NCBI GenBank assembly: GCA_963662245.2
Contig: CAXXVQ010000005.1
Location: 120,716-184,715, forward strand
Source: JAFGVL01 sp963662245
GTDB lineage: Bacteria; Bacteroidota; Bacteroidia; Bacteroidales; Paludibacteraceae
Direction: 5' to 3'
DNA: 64,000 nt
In this document: positions 26,525 through 35,384 of the stretch, piece after piece
How positions within the stretch are numbered: position 1 is the first letter of the stretch
Layout of the letters: each line of letters starts with the position of its first letter
Position numbers and translations under genes: made by a program
The notes under the pieces: generated by a model
Seen by the model: only the letters and a program-made list of their open reading frames with translations
Database searches by the model: none
What the model was told of the DNA's origin: nothing

Positions 26525-26709
26525 TACATCCTCCCGTGGAAGGTAGAATTTTAAGAACGCAAATTGCGGGAATTAAGCAAATTTTCGCAAAGAAGTTTTA
26601 ATAAGAAAAAGTCATTGTTACCTTAATTTGGGCAATTTGAGTAATTAGCGTTCAAGACATTTTAAGTATTTTTGCAAGCTTAAAAAAAGATAAAAATTGT
26701 AATTGGAGA

Positions 26710-26746
26710 AACTAGTTTACTTTTAAACTTGTTTACTCGTTAACTA
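26710..26746. repeat. GTTTACT/GTTAACT word repeat before ilvD
   Basis: A run of variants of ACTAGTTTACT, ACTTGTTTACT and CGTTAACT ends at the ilvD start codon. The same words fill 33342-33383 just before pdxT. Confidence 0.5.
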
Positions 26747-26747
26747 A

Positions 26748-28583
26748 ATGGATATGAAAATTGAATTACGCAGTGCTACCAGCACACAAGGTCGCCGTAT
26801 GGCGGGAGCTCGTTCGTTATGGCATGCTAACGGCATGAAAACCGAACAAATGGGGAAACCAATTATCGCTATCGTAAACTCTTTTACACAGTTCGTTCCT
26901 GGACATGTGCACTTACATGAAATAGGCCAACAGGTCAAAGCTGAAATTGAAAAACTAGGTTGCTTTGCAGCCGAATTTAATACTATCGCTATCGACGATG
27001 GAATCGCAATGGGTCACGACGGTATGTTGTACTCGCTGCCTTCGCGCGATTTGATTGCTGACAGTGTAGAATACATGGTAAACGCACACAAGGCGGATGC
27101 TATGGTGTGTATCTCTAACTGTGATAAAATCACTCCGGGAATGTTGATGGCAGCAATGCGTTTGAATATCCCTGCGGTATTTGTTTCAGGAGGTCCGATG
27201 GAAGCAGGTGAGCTTGACGGCAAACACCTAGACTTAATTGATGCCATGGTACAAGCTGCTGACCACAATGTGAGCGACGAGCAAGTTGCTAAAGTGGAAG
27301 CTAATGCATGTCCAACTTGCGGAAGCTGCTCAGGTATGTTTACAGCTAATTCAATGAACTGTTTGAACGAAGCTATCGGTTTAGCTCTTCCCGGTAACGG
27401 AACTATCGTTGCAACTCACGCTAACCGTAAACAACTGTTTGTTGATGCTGCGAAAATGATTGTAGATAATGCTTATAAATATTACCAAGATGGTGATGAT
27501 AGCGTGTTGCCTCGTTCTATCGCAACTAAAGCTGCATTTATGAATGCAATGGCGTTGGATATTGCAATGGGAGGTTCTACAAATACAGTACTTCACTTAT
27601 TAGCTATTGCAAATGAAGGTGGTGTAGATTTTAAAATGTCAGATATTGATGCTCTTTCTCGTAAAACTCCATGTTTGAGTAAAGTAGCACCTAACAGCCC
27701 AATTTATCATATCCAAGATGTAAACCGTGCAGGTGGTATTATGGCTATTTTAGCGGAATTAGCAAAAGGAGGTTTGCTTGATACTACAGTGAAACGCGCT
27801 GACGGTTTGTCATTGGCAGAGGCTATCGATAAATACAATGTGCTTAGTCCTAATGTAACTGAAAAAGCAATCGACATCTATAAGAGTGCACCTGCTCACA
27901 AGTTTAGCTTGACTATGGGTTCACAAGATGTGAAATATAAAGAATTAGATACTGACCGTGCAACAGGTTGTATTCGTGATATCGAACATGCTTACTATCA
28001 AGATGGAGGTTTAGGTATCCTATTTGGAAACATTGCTCAAAAAGGTTGTGTAGTAAAAACTGCCGGTGTAGACGAAAGCTGTTTCAAATTTACAGGACCA
28101 GCGAAAGTGTTTACATCTCAAGATACAGCTTGTGAAGGTATTTTGAAAGAAAAAGTAAATGCTGGTGATGTGGTGGTTATCACACACGAAGGACCTAAAG
28201 GTGGACCTGGTATGCAAGAAATGTTGTATCCAACATCATATATCAAAGCTCGTCACTTAGGTAAAGAATGTGCATTGATTACTGACGGTCGTTTCTCTGG
28301 AGGTACTTCTGGTTTGTCTATCGGACATATTTCTCCGGAAGCTGCTGCAGGAGGTAATATTGGTTTAATCAAAGATGGTGATATCATCGAGATCAATATC
28401 CCGGAGCGTACAATAAATGTGTTGGTAAGTGATGAGGAATTGGCGCAACGCCGTGCTGCTGAAGAAGCTCGCGGAAAAGATGCTTTCAAACCAAACCGTG
28501 ACCGTGTCGTATCTAAAGCCCTAAGAGCATATGCAAGCATGGTGGCTTCTGCTGATATGGGTGGGGTACGCGTAATAGACTAA
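26748..28583 (+). CDS. ilvD: Dihydroxy-acid dehydratase
   Basis: 611 residues. Dehydrates 2,3-dihydroxy-isovalerate and -methylvalerate to the 2-oxo acids, the third step of Val/Ile synthesis. The Fe-S ligand cysteines appear in SNCDKITPGMLMA and ACPTCGSCSGMFTANSM. The C-terminal region DGRFSGGTSGLSIGHISPEA is the family signature. The start is the ATG at 26748, with a second ATG two codons later; both are plausible. First structural gene of an operon controlled by the upstream attenuator. Confidence 0.96.
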   Translation: MDMKIELRSATSTQGRRMAGARSLWHANGMKTEQMGKPIIAIVNSFTQFVPGHVHLHEIGQQVKAEIEKLGCFAAEFNTIAIDDGIAMGHDGMLYSLPSRDLIADSVEYMVNAHKADAMVCISNCDKITPGMLMAAMRLNIPAVFVSGGPMEAGELDGKHLDLIDAMVQAADHNVSDEQVAKVEANACPTCGSCSGMFTANSMNCLNEAIGLALPGNGTIVATHANRKQLFVDAAKMIVDNAYKYYQDGDDSVLPRSIATKAAFMNAMALDIAMGGSTNTVLHLLAIANEGGVDFKMSDIDALSRKTPCLSKVAPNSPIYHIQDVNRAGGIMAILAELAKGGLLDTTVKRADGLSLAEAIDKYNVLSPNVTEKAIDIYKSAPAHKFSLTMGSQDVKYKELDTDRATGCIRDIEHAYYQDGGLGILFGNIAQKGCVVKTAGVDESCFKFTGPAKVFTSQDTACEGILKEKVNAGDVVVITHEGPKGGPGMQEMLYPTSYIKARHLGKECALITDGRFSGGTSGLSIGHISPEAAAGGNIGLIKDGDIIEINIPERTINVLVSDEELAQRRAAEEARGKDAFKPNRDRVVSKALRAYASMVASADMGGVRVID

Positions 28584-28722
28584 TGTGAATAATGAGATTA
28601 ATGTGCCAATATAATTTATGGAGGTGCATTTGAGATTTTTATTTTTAAAAATAACTAGTCAATGTCGTATGTTGTGTTTTAATTAGCACATTGGCATATT
28701 AGCACATTGGCATATTGAGATT
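28584..28722. repeat. Family-2 hairpin element, solo copy (ilvD-ilvB junction)
   Basis: The left end is GTGAATAATGAGATTAATGT followed by GCCAAT. The right end contains two tandem TTAGCACATTGGCATA words. The ends are inverted copies of one another (AATGTGCCAAT / ATTGGCACATT class). The middle is AT-rich and non-coding. It is related to the element carrying the four-helix-bundle gene at 48260. Confidence 0.7.
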
Positions 28723-28724
28723 TT

Positions 28725-30425
28725 ATGGAAACAAATATAAAAACAGGTAGTCATGCGTTGATGCATTCCTTGTTGGAAGAAGGGGTAGATACCATCTTCG
28801 GATATCCGGGTGGGGCTATTATGCCTGTATTTGATGCATTATATGATTATCATGATAGAGTTAAGTATGTATTAACTCGTCATGAACAAGGTTCAACCCA
28901 CGCAGCACAGGGTTATGCCCGTGTGTCAGGAAAAGTGGGTGTGGCTATTGTAACTTCAGGTCCAGCAGCAACTAATGCAATTACCGGTATTGCTGATGCA
29001 ATGATTGATAGTACTCCAATGGTGGTTATTACCGGACAGGTTACTTCAACTGCTTTAGGTACTGATGCTTTTCAAGAAACTGATGTGGTTGGTATCACTC
29101 AGCCTATTACTAAGTGGAGTTATCAAATCCGTCGTGCGGAAGATGTAGCTTGGGCTGTTGCGCGTGCGTTTTATATTGCTCGTTCCGGTCGTCCTGGGCC
29201 TGTAGTTCTTGACTTCACTAAGGATGCTCAAAATGCAAAATGTGAGTTCAGTTATGAGCCTTGCACATTTATTCGTAGTTATATTCCTGTGCCGGATACA
29301 GAGCCTCAATCAGTGGAAGATGCTGCAGCTATTATAAATTCAGCTAAAAAACCATTTGCCTTGATTGGTCAAGGTGTAACTTTAGGTGAAGCTGAAGATG
29401 AATTAAAAGCATTTTTAGAAAAAGCAGAAATCCCTGCTGCATGGACAATGTTGGGTCTTTCGGCATTGGAAACTGACCATTATCTAAATAAGGGTATGTT
29501 GGGAATGCACGGGAACCTTGGGCCAAATATCAAAACTAACGAGTGTGATGTGTTGATTGCTATTGGTATGCGTTTTGACGACCGTGTTACAGGTGATTTA
29601 AATTGTTATGCAAAACAAGCTAAGGTAATTCATTTTGATATTGACCCTGCTGAAATTGGTAAAAATGTAAAACCGGATGTTGCCGTTCTTGGTAATGTAA
29701 AATATACGCTTCCTGCAGTTACCGCTAAATTAAATAAAGCTGAACACAAAGAGTGGTTAGCTGAATTTACTCCATTTGAAGAAAAAGAAGATACAGTAGT
29801 TATTCAAAAAGAATTAAACTCTGTTGAAGGAAAAATCAAAATGGGAGAGGTGATTCGTAAAGTTTCTGAAGCGGCTAATAATGAAGCAATTTTGGTTACT
29901 GATGTTGGTCAAAACCAAATGATGTCAGTTCGTTACTTTAAGTTCAAGAAACACCGCAGTCTTGTTACTTCTGGTGGATTAGGAACAATGGGATTCGGAC
30001 TTCCGGCTGCAATTGGAGCTAAGTTTGGTGCTTTGGACAGAACCGTTTGCTGTTTCGTTGGTGATGGAGGTATCCAAATGACGATACAAGAGCTTGGAAC
30101 TATTATGCAAGAGCGTCTTGGCGTAAAAATAATCTTGTTAAATAATAATTTTCTAGGAATGGTTCGCCAGTGGCAAGAGTTATTCCATAATGAGCGATAC
30201 TCATCAACGCCAATGGAAAATCCTGACTTTATTGCTATTGCAGGTGCATACCGAATCAATAGTAAATTGGTGACAGATCATACAAAATTAGACGAAGCTA
30301 TTGCTGATATGTTGAAAGATGATGAACCATATTTACTTGTTGTTGATGTAGAAAAACAAGGAATGGTATTCCCAATGGTTCCTGCCGGAGCATGTGTTAC
30401 TAATGTTCTTTTAGGAGACGAGTAA
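28725..30425 (+). CDS. ilvB: Acetolactate synthase, large (catalytic) subunit
   Basis: 566 residues with the three ThDP-enzyme domains. The activating Glu is in RHEQGSTHAAQGYARVSG near residue 50. The ThDP/Mg motif is GDGGIQMTIQELGTIMQERL to NN near residue 445-475. It condenses two pyruvates, or pyruvate and 2-oxobutyrate, to acetohydroxy acids. It forms a complex with the IlvN regulatory subunit encoded downstream beyond a four-helix-bundle ORF. Length and motifs are normal. Confidence 0.96.
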   Translation: METNIKTGSHALMHSLLEEGVDTIFGYPGGAIMPVFDALYDYHDRVKYVLTRHEQGSTHAAQGYARVSGKVGVAIVTSGPAATNAITGIADAMIDSTPMVVITGQVTSTALGTDAFQETDVVGITQPITKWSYQIRRAEDVAWAVARAFYIARSGRPGPVVLDFTKDAQNAKCEFSYEPCTFIRSYIPVPDTEPQSVEDAAAIINSAKKPFALIGQGVTLGEAEDELKAFLEKAEIPAAWTMLGLSALETDHYLNKGMLGMHGNLGPNIKTNECDVLIAIGMRFDDRVTGDLNCYAKQAKVIHFDIDPAEIGKNVKPDVAVLGNVKYTLPAVTAKLNKAEHKEWLAEFTPFEEKEDTVVIQKELNSVEGKIKMGEVIRKVSEAANNEAILVTDVGQNQMMSVRYFKFKKHRSLVTSGGLGTMGFGLPAAIGAKFGALDRTVCCFVGDGGIQMTIQELGTIMQERLGVKIILLNNNFLGMVRQWQELFHNERYSSTPMENPDFIAIAGAYRINSKLVTDHTKLDEAIADMLKDDEPYLLVVDVEKQGMVFPMVPAGACVTNVLLGDE

Positions 30426-30445
30426 TCAGGCGAAGCCTGAACTTT

Positions 30446-30927
30446 AGATATTAGTTGATATTTATAGATATTTATCCTTTCAGGATGATATTAAAATCCT
30501 AAATAATGAAGCTAGAGGATCTTGAAATTTATAATCTGTCAATGGATTTTTCAGATGTAGTCTGGAATATTGTTGGGGAATGGGAATATTTTGAAAAAAG
30601 CAGTCTTGGCAATCAGTGGGTACGCTCTGCGGATTCAGTTAGTGCTAATATTAGCGAAGGCTTTGGTCGAAATTCTTATAAAGATTCAAGAAGCTTTTAT
30701 TATATAGCAAGGGGTTCGTTGTATGAAAGCAAAACTTGGTTGACGAAAGCTTTTCGAAGAGAGTTAATTTCAGAGGCGGTTTATCAGAGCTTATTTAATG
30801 AGCACAATAAGATTGGAGTTAAACTCAATAATTTTATTAAAGCTCAAACAACTTTGATGAACAATCAAATATCAATTTCGAAGAAATGAATATCAACTAA
30901 ATATCGCGACTGAAAGGAGCAAGTATC
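30446..30927. repeat. Family-1 hairpin element carrying a four-helix-bundle ORF
   Basis: The left arm GATATTAGTTGATATTTAT and the reverse complement of the right arm, GATATTTAGTTGATATTCAT, match at nearly every base. The outer right end, ATATCGCGACTGAAAGGAGC, matches the right end of the solo element at 51335-51442 (ATATCGCGACCATCGGGAGC). The ORF at 30506-30889 lies inside. A small hairpin, TCAGGC-GAA-GCCTGA, precedes it at 30426. Confidence 0.7.
30506..30889 (+). CDS. Four-helix bundle protein (23S rRNA intervening-sequence / S23 family)
   Basis: 127 residues, all-helical. It shows the family pattern of a first helix LEIYNLSMDFSDVVWNIV, then the loop and helix NQWVRSADSVSANISEGFGR, then YYIARGSLYESKTWLTKAF. 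These proteins were first seen inside 23S rRNA intervening sequences, and Avd of diversity-generating retroelements is a relative. Their molecular function is uncertain. Here the gene sits between ilvB and ilvN, inside a pair of inverted AT-rich arms, and looks like cargo of that element rather than a biosynthetic gene. Confidence 0.85.
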   Translation: MKLEDLEIYNLSMDFSDVVWNIVGEWEYFEKSSLGNQWVRSADSVSANISEGFGRNSYKDSRSFYYIARGSLYESKTWLTKAFRRELISEAVYQSLFNEHNKIGVKLNNFIKAQTTLMNNQISISKK

Positions 30928-30941
30928 AAAAATAAAAAAGA

Positions 30942-31496
30942 ATGGAAAAAAAATTATATACCGTAACTGTATTCTCTGAGAACCAGGTTGGTCTGTTAAA
31001 TCAGATTACCATTGTGTTTACTCGCAGAAGCATGAATATTGAAACACTTTCAGTTTCTCCATCAGCAATACCTGGAATCCATAAGTTTACTATCACAACA
31101 TATTCTGATAGAGAAACGATGGTGAAGGTGGTGAAGCAAATTGATAAACGAGTAGATATTATCAAAGCATATTTCAACACTGATGATGAATTAATTCATC
31201 AAGAAATTGCTTTGTATAAAATATCATCAAAAAAAATTCTTGAAAGAGGAAAGTTTGAGGATTTAATCCGTAAACATAACTTGCAAGTATTAGAGTTGAA
31301 TGAGCATTATGTTGTGTTTCAAAAAACGGGTCATTATGCTGAAACTCAAGCATTATTCCATGAGTTGCAAGAACAAACAGGAGTATTGCAGTTTATTCGT
31401 TCTGGTCGTGTGGCTATCTCTCGTTCAAAAGTTGAGAAGCTGACAGATATGCTTGAAGCAAGAGAAGAAAAGCGTAAGAATATTCTTGGAGAATGA
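30942..31496 (+). CDS. ilvN: Acetolactate synthase, small (regulatory) subunit
   Basis: 184 residues. An N-terminal ACT domain opens YTVTVFSENQVGLLNQITIV with TRRSMNIETLSVSP, and a second ACT-like half follows (about residues 80-160). It activates IlvB and confers feedback inhibition by valine in known systems. Its stop codon overlaps the start of the thioesterase gene by 4 bp (ATGA), so the two are translationally coupled. Confidence 0.93.
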   Translation: MEKKLYTVTVFSENQVGLLNQITIVFTRRSMNIETLSVSPSAIPGIHKFTITTYSDRETMVKVVKQIDKRVDIIKAYFNTDDELIHQEIALYKISSKKILERGKFEDLIRKHNLQVLELNEHYVVFQKTGHYAETQALFHELQEQTGVLQFIRSGRVAISRSKVEKLTDMLEAREEKRKNILGE

Positions 31497-32257
31497 AGCC
31501 AAAAGTAGGGACATATACTTTTACTGTAGAATCATCTTTTTGTGATATCAATGGGAAGTTGTCTCTATCAAGTCTTTTTCAATTATTGCTGAAATCAGCC
31601 GGTAAACATGCCGATGAAAGAGATTTTGGATATAGCGTATTATTCAAACAAAATAAAACTTGGGTATTGTCTCGTGTAGGAATATACATGGAACAATACC
31701 CTTGTTTTGCAGAAGAGCTAGTGGTGAAAACATGGATTTATGATGTTGATCGCTTTTTTAGTAAACGCTGTTTTGAGTTTTATGCGCAATCAGGCAATAA
31801 GATAGGTGAGGCTCAAACATATTGGTCAGTGATAGATGTAAATCTGCGCAAATCCTGTAATATAAATGAGCTTAATATGCCAATGACCAACTTTTGCGAG
31901 CCAGTTGATGCCAGCAATGGAAAGACTATTATTCGAATTAAAGCATTGAATGTCGAACCAATTTTTACTCATAAACCAAAATATTCTGATATCGATATCA
32001 ACCAACATTTCAATAGTGTCCGTTATTTGGACTATATGTTAGATACTTTTGATGTCGATATTTTTGTCAGAAGAATGATAAAAACCTTTGAGATTACCTA
32101 TTTAGCAGAAGCCTTGCCGGATGATACTTTGGCGTTCTGTAGAAAAGAAGTAGGAGAGGGAAGCTATCAGTTTGAAATAAAAGAAATAACACTAGAAAAA
32201 AACGGTTTGCAAAGCTGCTGTGGAATTTGCTTAGAGGGAAATGTTTATTTACCATGA
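31493..32257 (+). CDS. Acyl-ACP thioesterase family protein
   Basis: 254 residues with a double hot-dog layout: N-terminal half from YTFTVESSFCDINGKLSLSS and C-terminal half containing HKPKYSDIDINQHFNSVRYLDYM. The second block holds the D-x-N-x-H segment used for catalysis in plant-type FatA/FatB thioesterases. It would release fatty acids from acyl-ACP. Overlap with ilvN suggests co-regulation with branched-chain synthesis; a role in branched-chain fatty acid or acyl-CoA balance is inference. Confidence 0.85.
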   Translation: MKPKVGTYTFTVESSFCDINGKLSLSSLFQLLLKSAGKHADERDFGYSVLFKQNKTWVLSRVGIYMEQYPCFAEELVVKTWIYDVDRFFSKRCFEFYAQSGNKIGEAQTYWSVIDVNLRKSCNINELNMPMTNFCEPVDASNGKTIIRIKALNVEPIFTHKPKYSDIDINQHFNSVRYLDYMLDTFDVDIFVRRMIKTFEITYLAEALPDDTLAFCRKEVGEGSYQFEIKEITLEKNGLQSCCGICLEGNVYLP

Positions 32258-32346
32258 ATATGGTATGAAAATACCACACTTTTCCTCTTTCGTATTATAA
32301 TGAAAACAAGTAAATTTGCACCCAAAATACATTTTATAAAACAATC

Positions 32347-33243
32347 ATGACTAACATTAAAAAAGAAACAGGAACACTTAAAGTGAAAACCGGATTAGCA
32401 GAGATGCTAAAAGGCGGTGTAATTATGGATGTTGTTAATCCGGAACAAGCAAAAATTGCTGAAGAAGCCGGAGCTGTTGCTGTAATGGCACTAGAGCGCG
32501 TACCATCTGATATTCGTGCACAAGGTGGTGTAGCTCGTATGTCTGATCCTGAAATGATTCAAGGAATTCAGGCTGCAGTATCAATCCCGGTAATGGCAAA
32601 AGCTCGTATCGGACATATTGTTGAAGCTCGTGTTCTTGAAGCATTAGATATTGACTTCATTGATGAAAGTGAAGTATTAACTCCGGCTGATGATGTTTAT
32701 CACATCTTAAAAGATGATTTCAAAGTACCTTTCGTTTGTGGTGCTCGTAATCTTGGTGAAGCTCTTCGTCGTATTGGTGAAGGTGCAGCAATGATTCGTA
32801 CAAAAGGTGAAGCTGGTACAGGTGATATCGTTGAGGCTGTTCGTCACTGCCGTCAAGTAAACGAAGATATCCAACGCGTAGTTAGCGCATCTCCAATGGA
32901 ATTGATGACTATAGCTAAAGATCTTGGTGCTCCTTACGAATTAGTATTACAAGTAAAAGAATTAGGTCGTCTTCCTGTAGTTAACTTTGCAGCAGGTGGT
33001 GTTGCTACTCCAGCTGATGCTGCGTTAATGATGGAGCTTGGTTGTGATGGTGTATTTGTTGGTTCTGGTATTTTTAAATCAGATAATCCTGCAAAACGCG
33101 CTAAAGCAATTGTTGAGGCTGTAGCTCATTACAAAGATGCTAAGTTAATCGCTGAAGTTTCTAAAGGTCTAGGTGAAGCTATTCGTGGTACAAGCGTAGC
33201 TTCTATGAGAGCAGAAGATAAATTAGCTGGTCGCGGTTGGTAA
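32347..33243 (+). CDS. pdxS: Pyridoxal 5'-phosphate synthase, synthase subunit
   Basis: 298 residues, a (beta/alpha)8 barrel. Opening GLAEMLKGGVIMDVVNPEQA and EEAGAVAVMALERVPSDIR are family signatures. The catalytic lysine is in VMAKARIGH (first Schiff base) and the second lysine region in GEAGTGDIVEAV. It builds PLP from ribose 5-phosphate, glyceraldehyde 3-phosphate and ammonia supplied by PdxT. PLP is used by many enzymes, including the decarboxylase at 59317. TAAATTTG at 32311 is a good -7 element. A terminator separates it from pdxT. Confidence 0.96.
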   Translation: MTNIKKETGTLKVKTGLAEMLKGGVIMDVVNPEQAKIAEEAGAVAVMALERVPSDIRAQGGVARMSDPEMIQGIQAAVSIPVMAKARIGHIVEARVLEALDIDFIDESEVLTPADDVYHILKDDFKVPFVCGARNLGEALRRIGEGAAMIRTKGEAGTGDIVEAVRHCRQVNEDIQRVVSASPMELMTIAKDLGAPYELVLQVKELGRLPVVNFAAGGVATPADAALMMELGCDGVFVGSGIFKSDNPAKRAKAIVEAVAHYKDAKLIAEVSKGLGEAIRGTSVASMRAEDKLAGRGW

Positions 33244-33293
33244 AAACCCAATTAGCAAATTTGTTGATTAGCAAATTAGCAAATGAAAATATA

Positions 33294-33326
33294 GTGGGAT
33301 GATGGCTTTGTCTTCATCTCACTTTT
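33294..33326 (+). terminator. Terminator between pdxS and pdxT
   Basis: GTGGGATGA and TCATCTCAC pair around an 11-base loop and are followed by TTTTTT. It is preceded by three ATTAGCAAAT words (33250-33283), an intergenic repeat class. Confidence 0.75.
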
Positions 33327-33341
33327 TTATAATAATATAGG

Positions 33342-33383
33342 GTTAACTCGTTTACTTGTTAACTCGTTTTACTTGTTAACTTG
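33342..33383. repeat. GTTAACTCGTTTACTT word repeat before pdxT
   Basis: Three tandem, slightly variant copies of GTTAACTCGTTTACTT stop 3 bp before the pdxT start codon. Related words precede ilvD at 26710-26746. Confidence 0.55.
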
Positions 33384-33386
33384 AAT

Positions 33387-33956
33387 ATGAAAATAGGAAT
33401 TTTAGCCCTTCAAGGTGCGGTAAGAGAACATCGTAATGCATTGCAAAAACTGGGTGCAGAAACGGTAGATGTGTTGAATCCTGAAGATTTAGAAGGAATT
33501 GACGGATTAGTTCTTCCCGGTGGTGAAAGTACCACTATGGGTAAGTTGCTTGTGCGTTATAATCTGTTAGAGCCAATAGCTGAATTAGGTCGAAAAGGCT
33601 TACCAATTTTTGGTACTTGTACCGGTTTGATTTTGTTAGCTAAAAATATAAACGGAAGTGATCAGCATCGTATTGGTTTAATGGATGTGCATGTTGAACG
33701 AAATGCTTTTGGTCGTCAGTTAGCAAGTTTTGAGGCTTGGGTACATATTCCTTGCCTTGGTGAAGAGCCATTTCATACTGTATTTATTCGTGCTCCATAT
33801 ATTGATAAAGTAGATGAGGGCGTGAATATTCTTTGGGAACATGAAGGAAAGATTCTTTTTGCAGAGCAAGATAATTTCTTAGTTGCAGCTTTCCATCCTG
33901 AACTTTCTGAGGATATTCGGGTTCATGAATATTTCTTGAAGAAGATTATTAAATAA
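33387..33956 (+). CDS. pdxT: Pyridoxal 5'-phosphate synthase, glutaminase subunit
   Basis: 189 residues from the ATG at 33387 (MKIGILALQGAVREH). Class I glutamine amidotransferase: oxyanion loop LPGGESTTMGKLL, nucleophile Cys in FGTCTGLILLA, and catalytic His-x-Glu in FHPELS. It hydrolyses glutamine and feeds ammonia to PdxS. Its stop codon overlaps the left arm of what was a bidirectional terminator before the IS element inserted. Confidence 0.95.
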   Translation: MKIGILALQGAVREHRNALQKLGAETVDVLNPEDLEGIDGLVLPGGESTTMGKLLVRYNLLEPIAELGRKGLPIFGTCTGLILLAKNINGSDQHRIGLMDVHVERNAFGRQLASFEAWVHIPCLGEEPFHTVFIRAPYIDKVDEGVNILWEHEGKILFAEQDNFLVAAFHPELSEDIRVHEYFLKKIIK

Positions 33957-33966
33957 GAAAGCAGGC
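33955..33966. terminator. Left arm of a bidirectional terminator split by the IS
   Basis: AAGAAAGCAGGC here pairs with GCCTGCTTTCTT at 35375-35386. Removing the IS and one target-duplication copy restores a 12-bp perfect stem with an 8-base loop between the convergent pdxT and LuxR-type genes. Confidence 0.8.
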
Positions 33967-33976
33967 TTTTAAAGGC
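33965..33976 (+). repeat. Target-site duplication, left
   Basis: GCTTTTAAAGGC (12 bp), identical to 35365-35376. It lies directly outside the terminal inverted repeat. Confidence 0.9.
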
Positions 33977-35364
33977 AGTCATGGTCGGAAGATTTTATCT
34001 TCCGACTTTTTTTATGTTTTAAACATTAAGTTTGGGTCTCCTCCGCATTGTTGAACTATCATTGCCATTCCAAGATTTCTAATTTCCATGGACAGTCTTC
34101 TTTTTGCCGTAGTGTAACTTATGTTGTTTATTTTCTTGTAGATAAGAATAAGCATTGCAACAATTAAGGTCATGTATAAAATCACTTCAATTCCATTCTT
34201 ATTTAACGAGACTAAATGGCTGACACTAAGTTCTTGCTTTATAAAACGGAAAAAAACTTCAATGTCCCATCTTTGTCTATAAGCATCTGCAATTTCTTGT
34301 GGAGTTAGTTTAAAATCATTAGAGATAAACCAAAATTGTTTTTGAGAATCATCTTTTCTTTGCCCTATGATTAGCCGAAAAGGCTGATCAAGGAGTTCTT
34401 CGCGATAGTGAGTATTACCTTTTGTATTATTAATTTTCACTCCAGTATACAGAAACACTTTACTGTCCTTGAGTAGCGTTAATTCGCCTAAATCCAACGA
34501 GGTATTATCATTAATTAATGATTCTAGTTCTTCGTATTTTCGGTTTTCTTTTAATCTGGCCACAAAGCTTATTTCTTGCTTAGAAAAGTCTTTCATGGTT
34601 CTAGAGGATTGCAGTCCTCTATCTATCACATATAAATTGGTGTGACCTACTTGCTGCTTTATATGAGAGAAAACCACTTTAGGTAATGCAACATCTTCGC
34701 TGCAATGGCTTTGTTCAGTAAACACTTGCGCTTCACAAGGAAATAATCCATCAAAAGCAAGACTGTACTTAACAGCTTTCTTTCCACATGAATTATGATT
34801 TAAACCTTCAATGAGTTTACCCGACAAATCATAAACCATAGAGCTGTCAACTCGTATTAGATTATACTTGTCTCTTTCAGTTGAGCTATATAAATCTGAG
34901 AACTGAGTATAAATGCATTGATAAATTTCTTTAAAGTAATTAGACTCAATCTTTGAGAGTCTCTCTGAAATAGAGCTTCGTCGAACTTTATCTTCTTGAT
35001 CAAGATTGAACAGAAGTTTAAAAACAGAATCGTTAAATGTGTCTTCTAGACTTCTTTGACTTAGCCTCTCATTATTTAAAAGCCCATAGAGTAAAAGATA
35101 AAACATCTTTTTACCATGTAATACTTTTGAATAATGGTCAACCTTAGTGGTTTCTGACAAATGACTTAATAATGCTTCTGGAATTACATTAAGTATCTCT
35201 GATGCGGTTACTTTGTGATCTTTAAATACTGACATAACTATTTGATTATCAGACATAAAAATAGTGAAAATATATTGAATATGCAAGTTAATTTATTGAT
35301 ATTCAATTAATTAAACACATTTTTATAAACAAAAAAATGGTCGGAATTTCTTCCGACCATGACT
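33977..35364 (-). mobile_element. IS4-family insertion sequence, complete (1388 bp)
   Basis: Bounded by perfect terminal inverted repeats AGTCATGGTCGGAAGA at both ends and by a 12-bp target duplication, which fits the 9-13 bp duplications known for the IS4 family. It contains one intact transposase gene. Both ends also carry hairpins followed by T runs that point inward: GTCGGAAGA/TCTTCCGAC at 33984-34016 on the plus strand, and GGTCGGAA/TTCCGACC on the minus strand near 35333-35359. These would block outside transcription from entering the element. Intact ends and duplication suggest a recent insertion. Confidence 0.92.
34012..35286 (-). CDS. IS4-family DDE transposase
   Basis: Up to 424 residues; starts at 35286, 35256 (MSDNQ) or 35235 (MSVFKDHKV) are all possible, and the last looks the most natural for the family. 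The catalytic triad is readable: D in IRVDSSM, D in YVIDRGL, and E in the IS4 signature Y-x2-R-W-x-I-E-x6-K (YRQRWDIEVFFRFIKQ). The protein is uninterrupted, so the element is probably mobile. The promoter must lie in the 80 bp between the start and the right inverted repeat. Confidence 0.93.
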   Translation of the reverse strand: MHIQYIFTIFMSDNQIVMSVFKDHKVTASEILNVIPEALLSHLSETTKVDHYSKVLHGKKMFYLLLYGLLNNERLSQRSLEDTFNDSVFKLLFNLDQEDKVRRSSISERLSKIESNYFKEIYQCIYTQFSDLYSSTERDKYNLIRVDSSMVYDLSGKLIEGLNHNSCGKKAVKYSLAFDGLFPCEAQVFTEQSHCSEDVALPKVVFSHIKQQVGHTNLYVIDRGLQSSRTMKDFSKQEISFVARLKENRKYEELESLINDNTSLDLGELTLLKDSKVFLYTGVKINNTKGNTHYREELLDQPFRLIIGQRKDDSQKQFWFISNDFKLTPQEIADAYRQRWDIEVFFRFIKQELSVSHLVSLNKNGIEVILYMTLIVAMLILIYKKINNISYTTAKRRLSMEIRNLGMAMIVQQCGGDPNLMFKT

Positions 35365-35376
35365 GCTTTTAAAGGC
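35365..35376 (+). repeat. Target-site duplication, right
   Basis: GCTTTTAAAGGC, identical to 33965-33976. Confidence 0.9.
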
Positions 35377-35384
35377 CTGCTTTC

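Noticed and set aside
33244..33386. Tandem word repeats between pdxS and pdxT as a CRISPR array
   Set aside because: The units are directly adjacent, variable, and lack spacers of even length; no cas genes are near.
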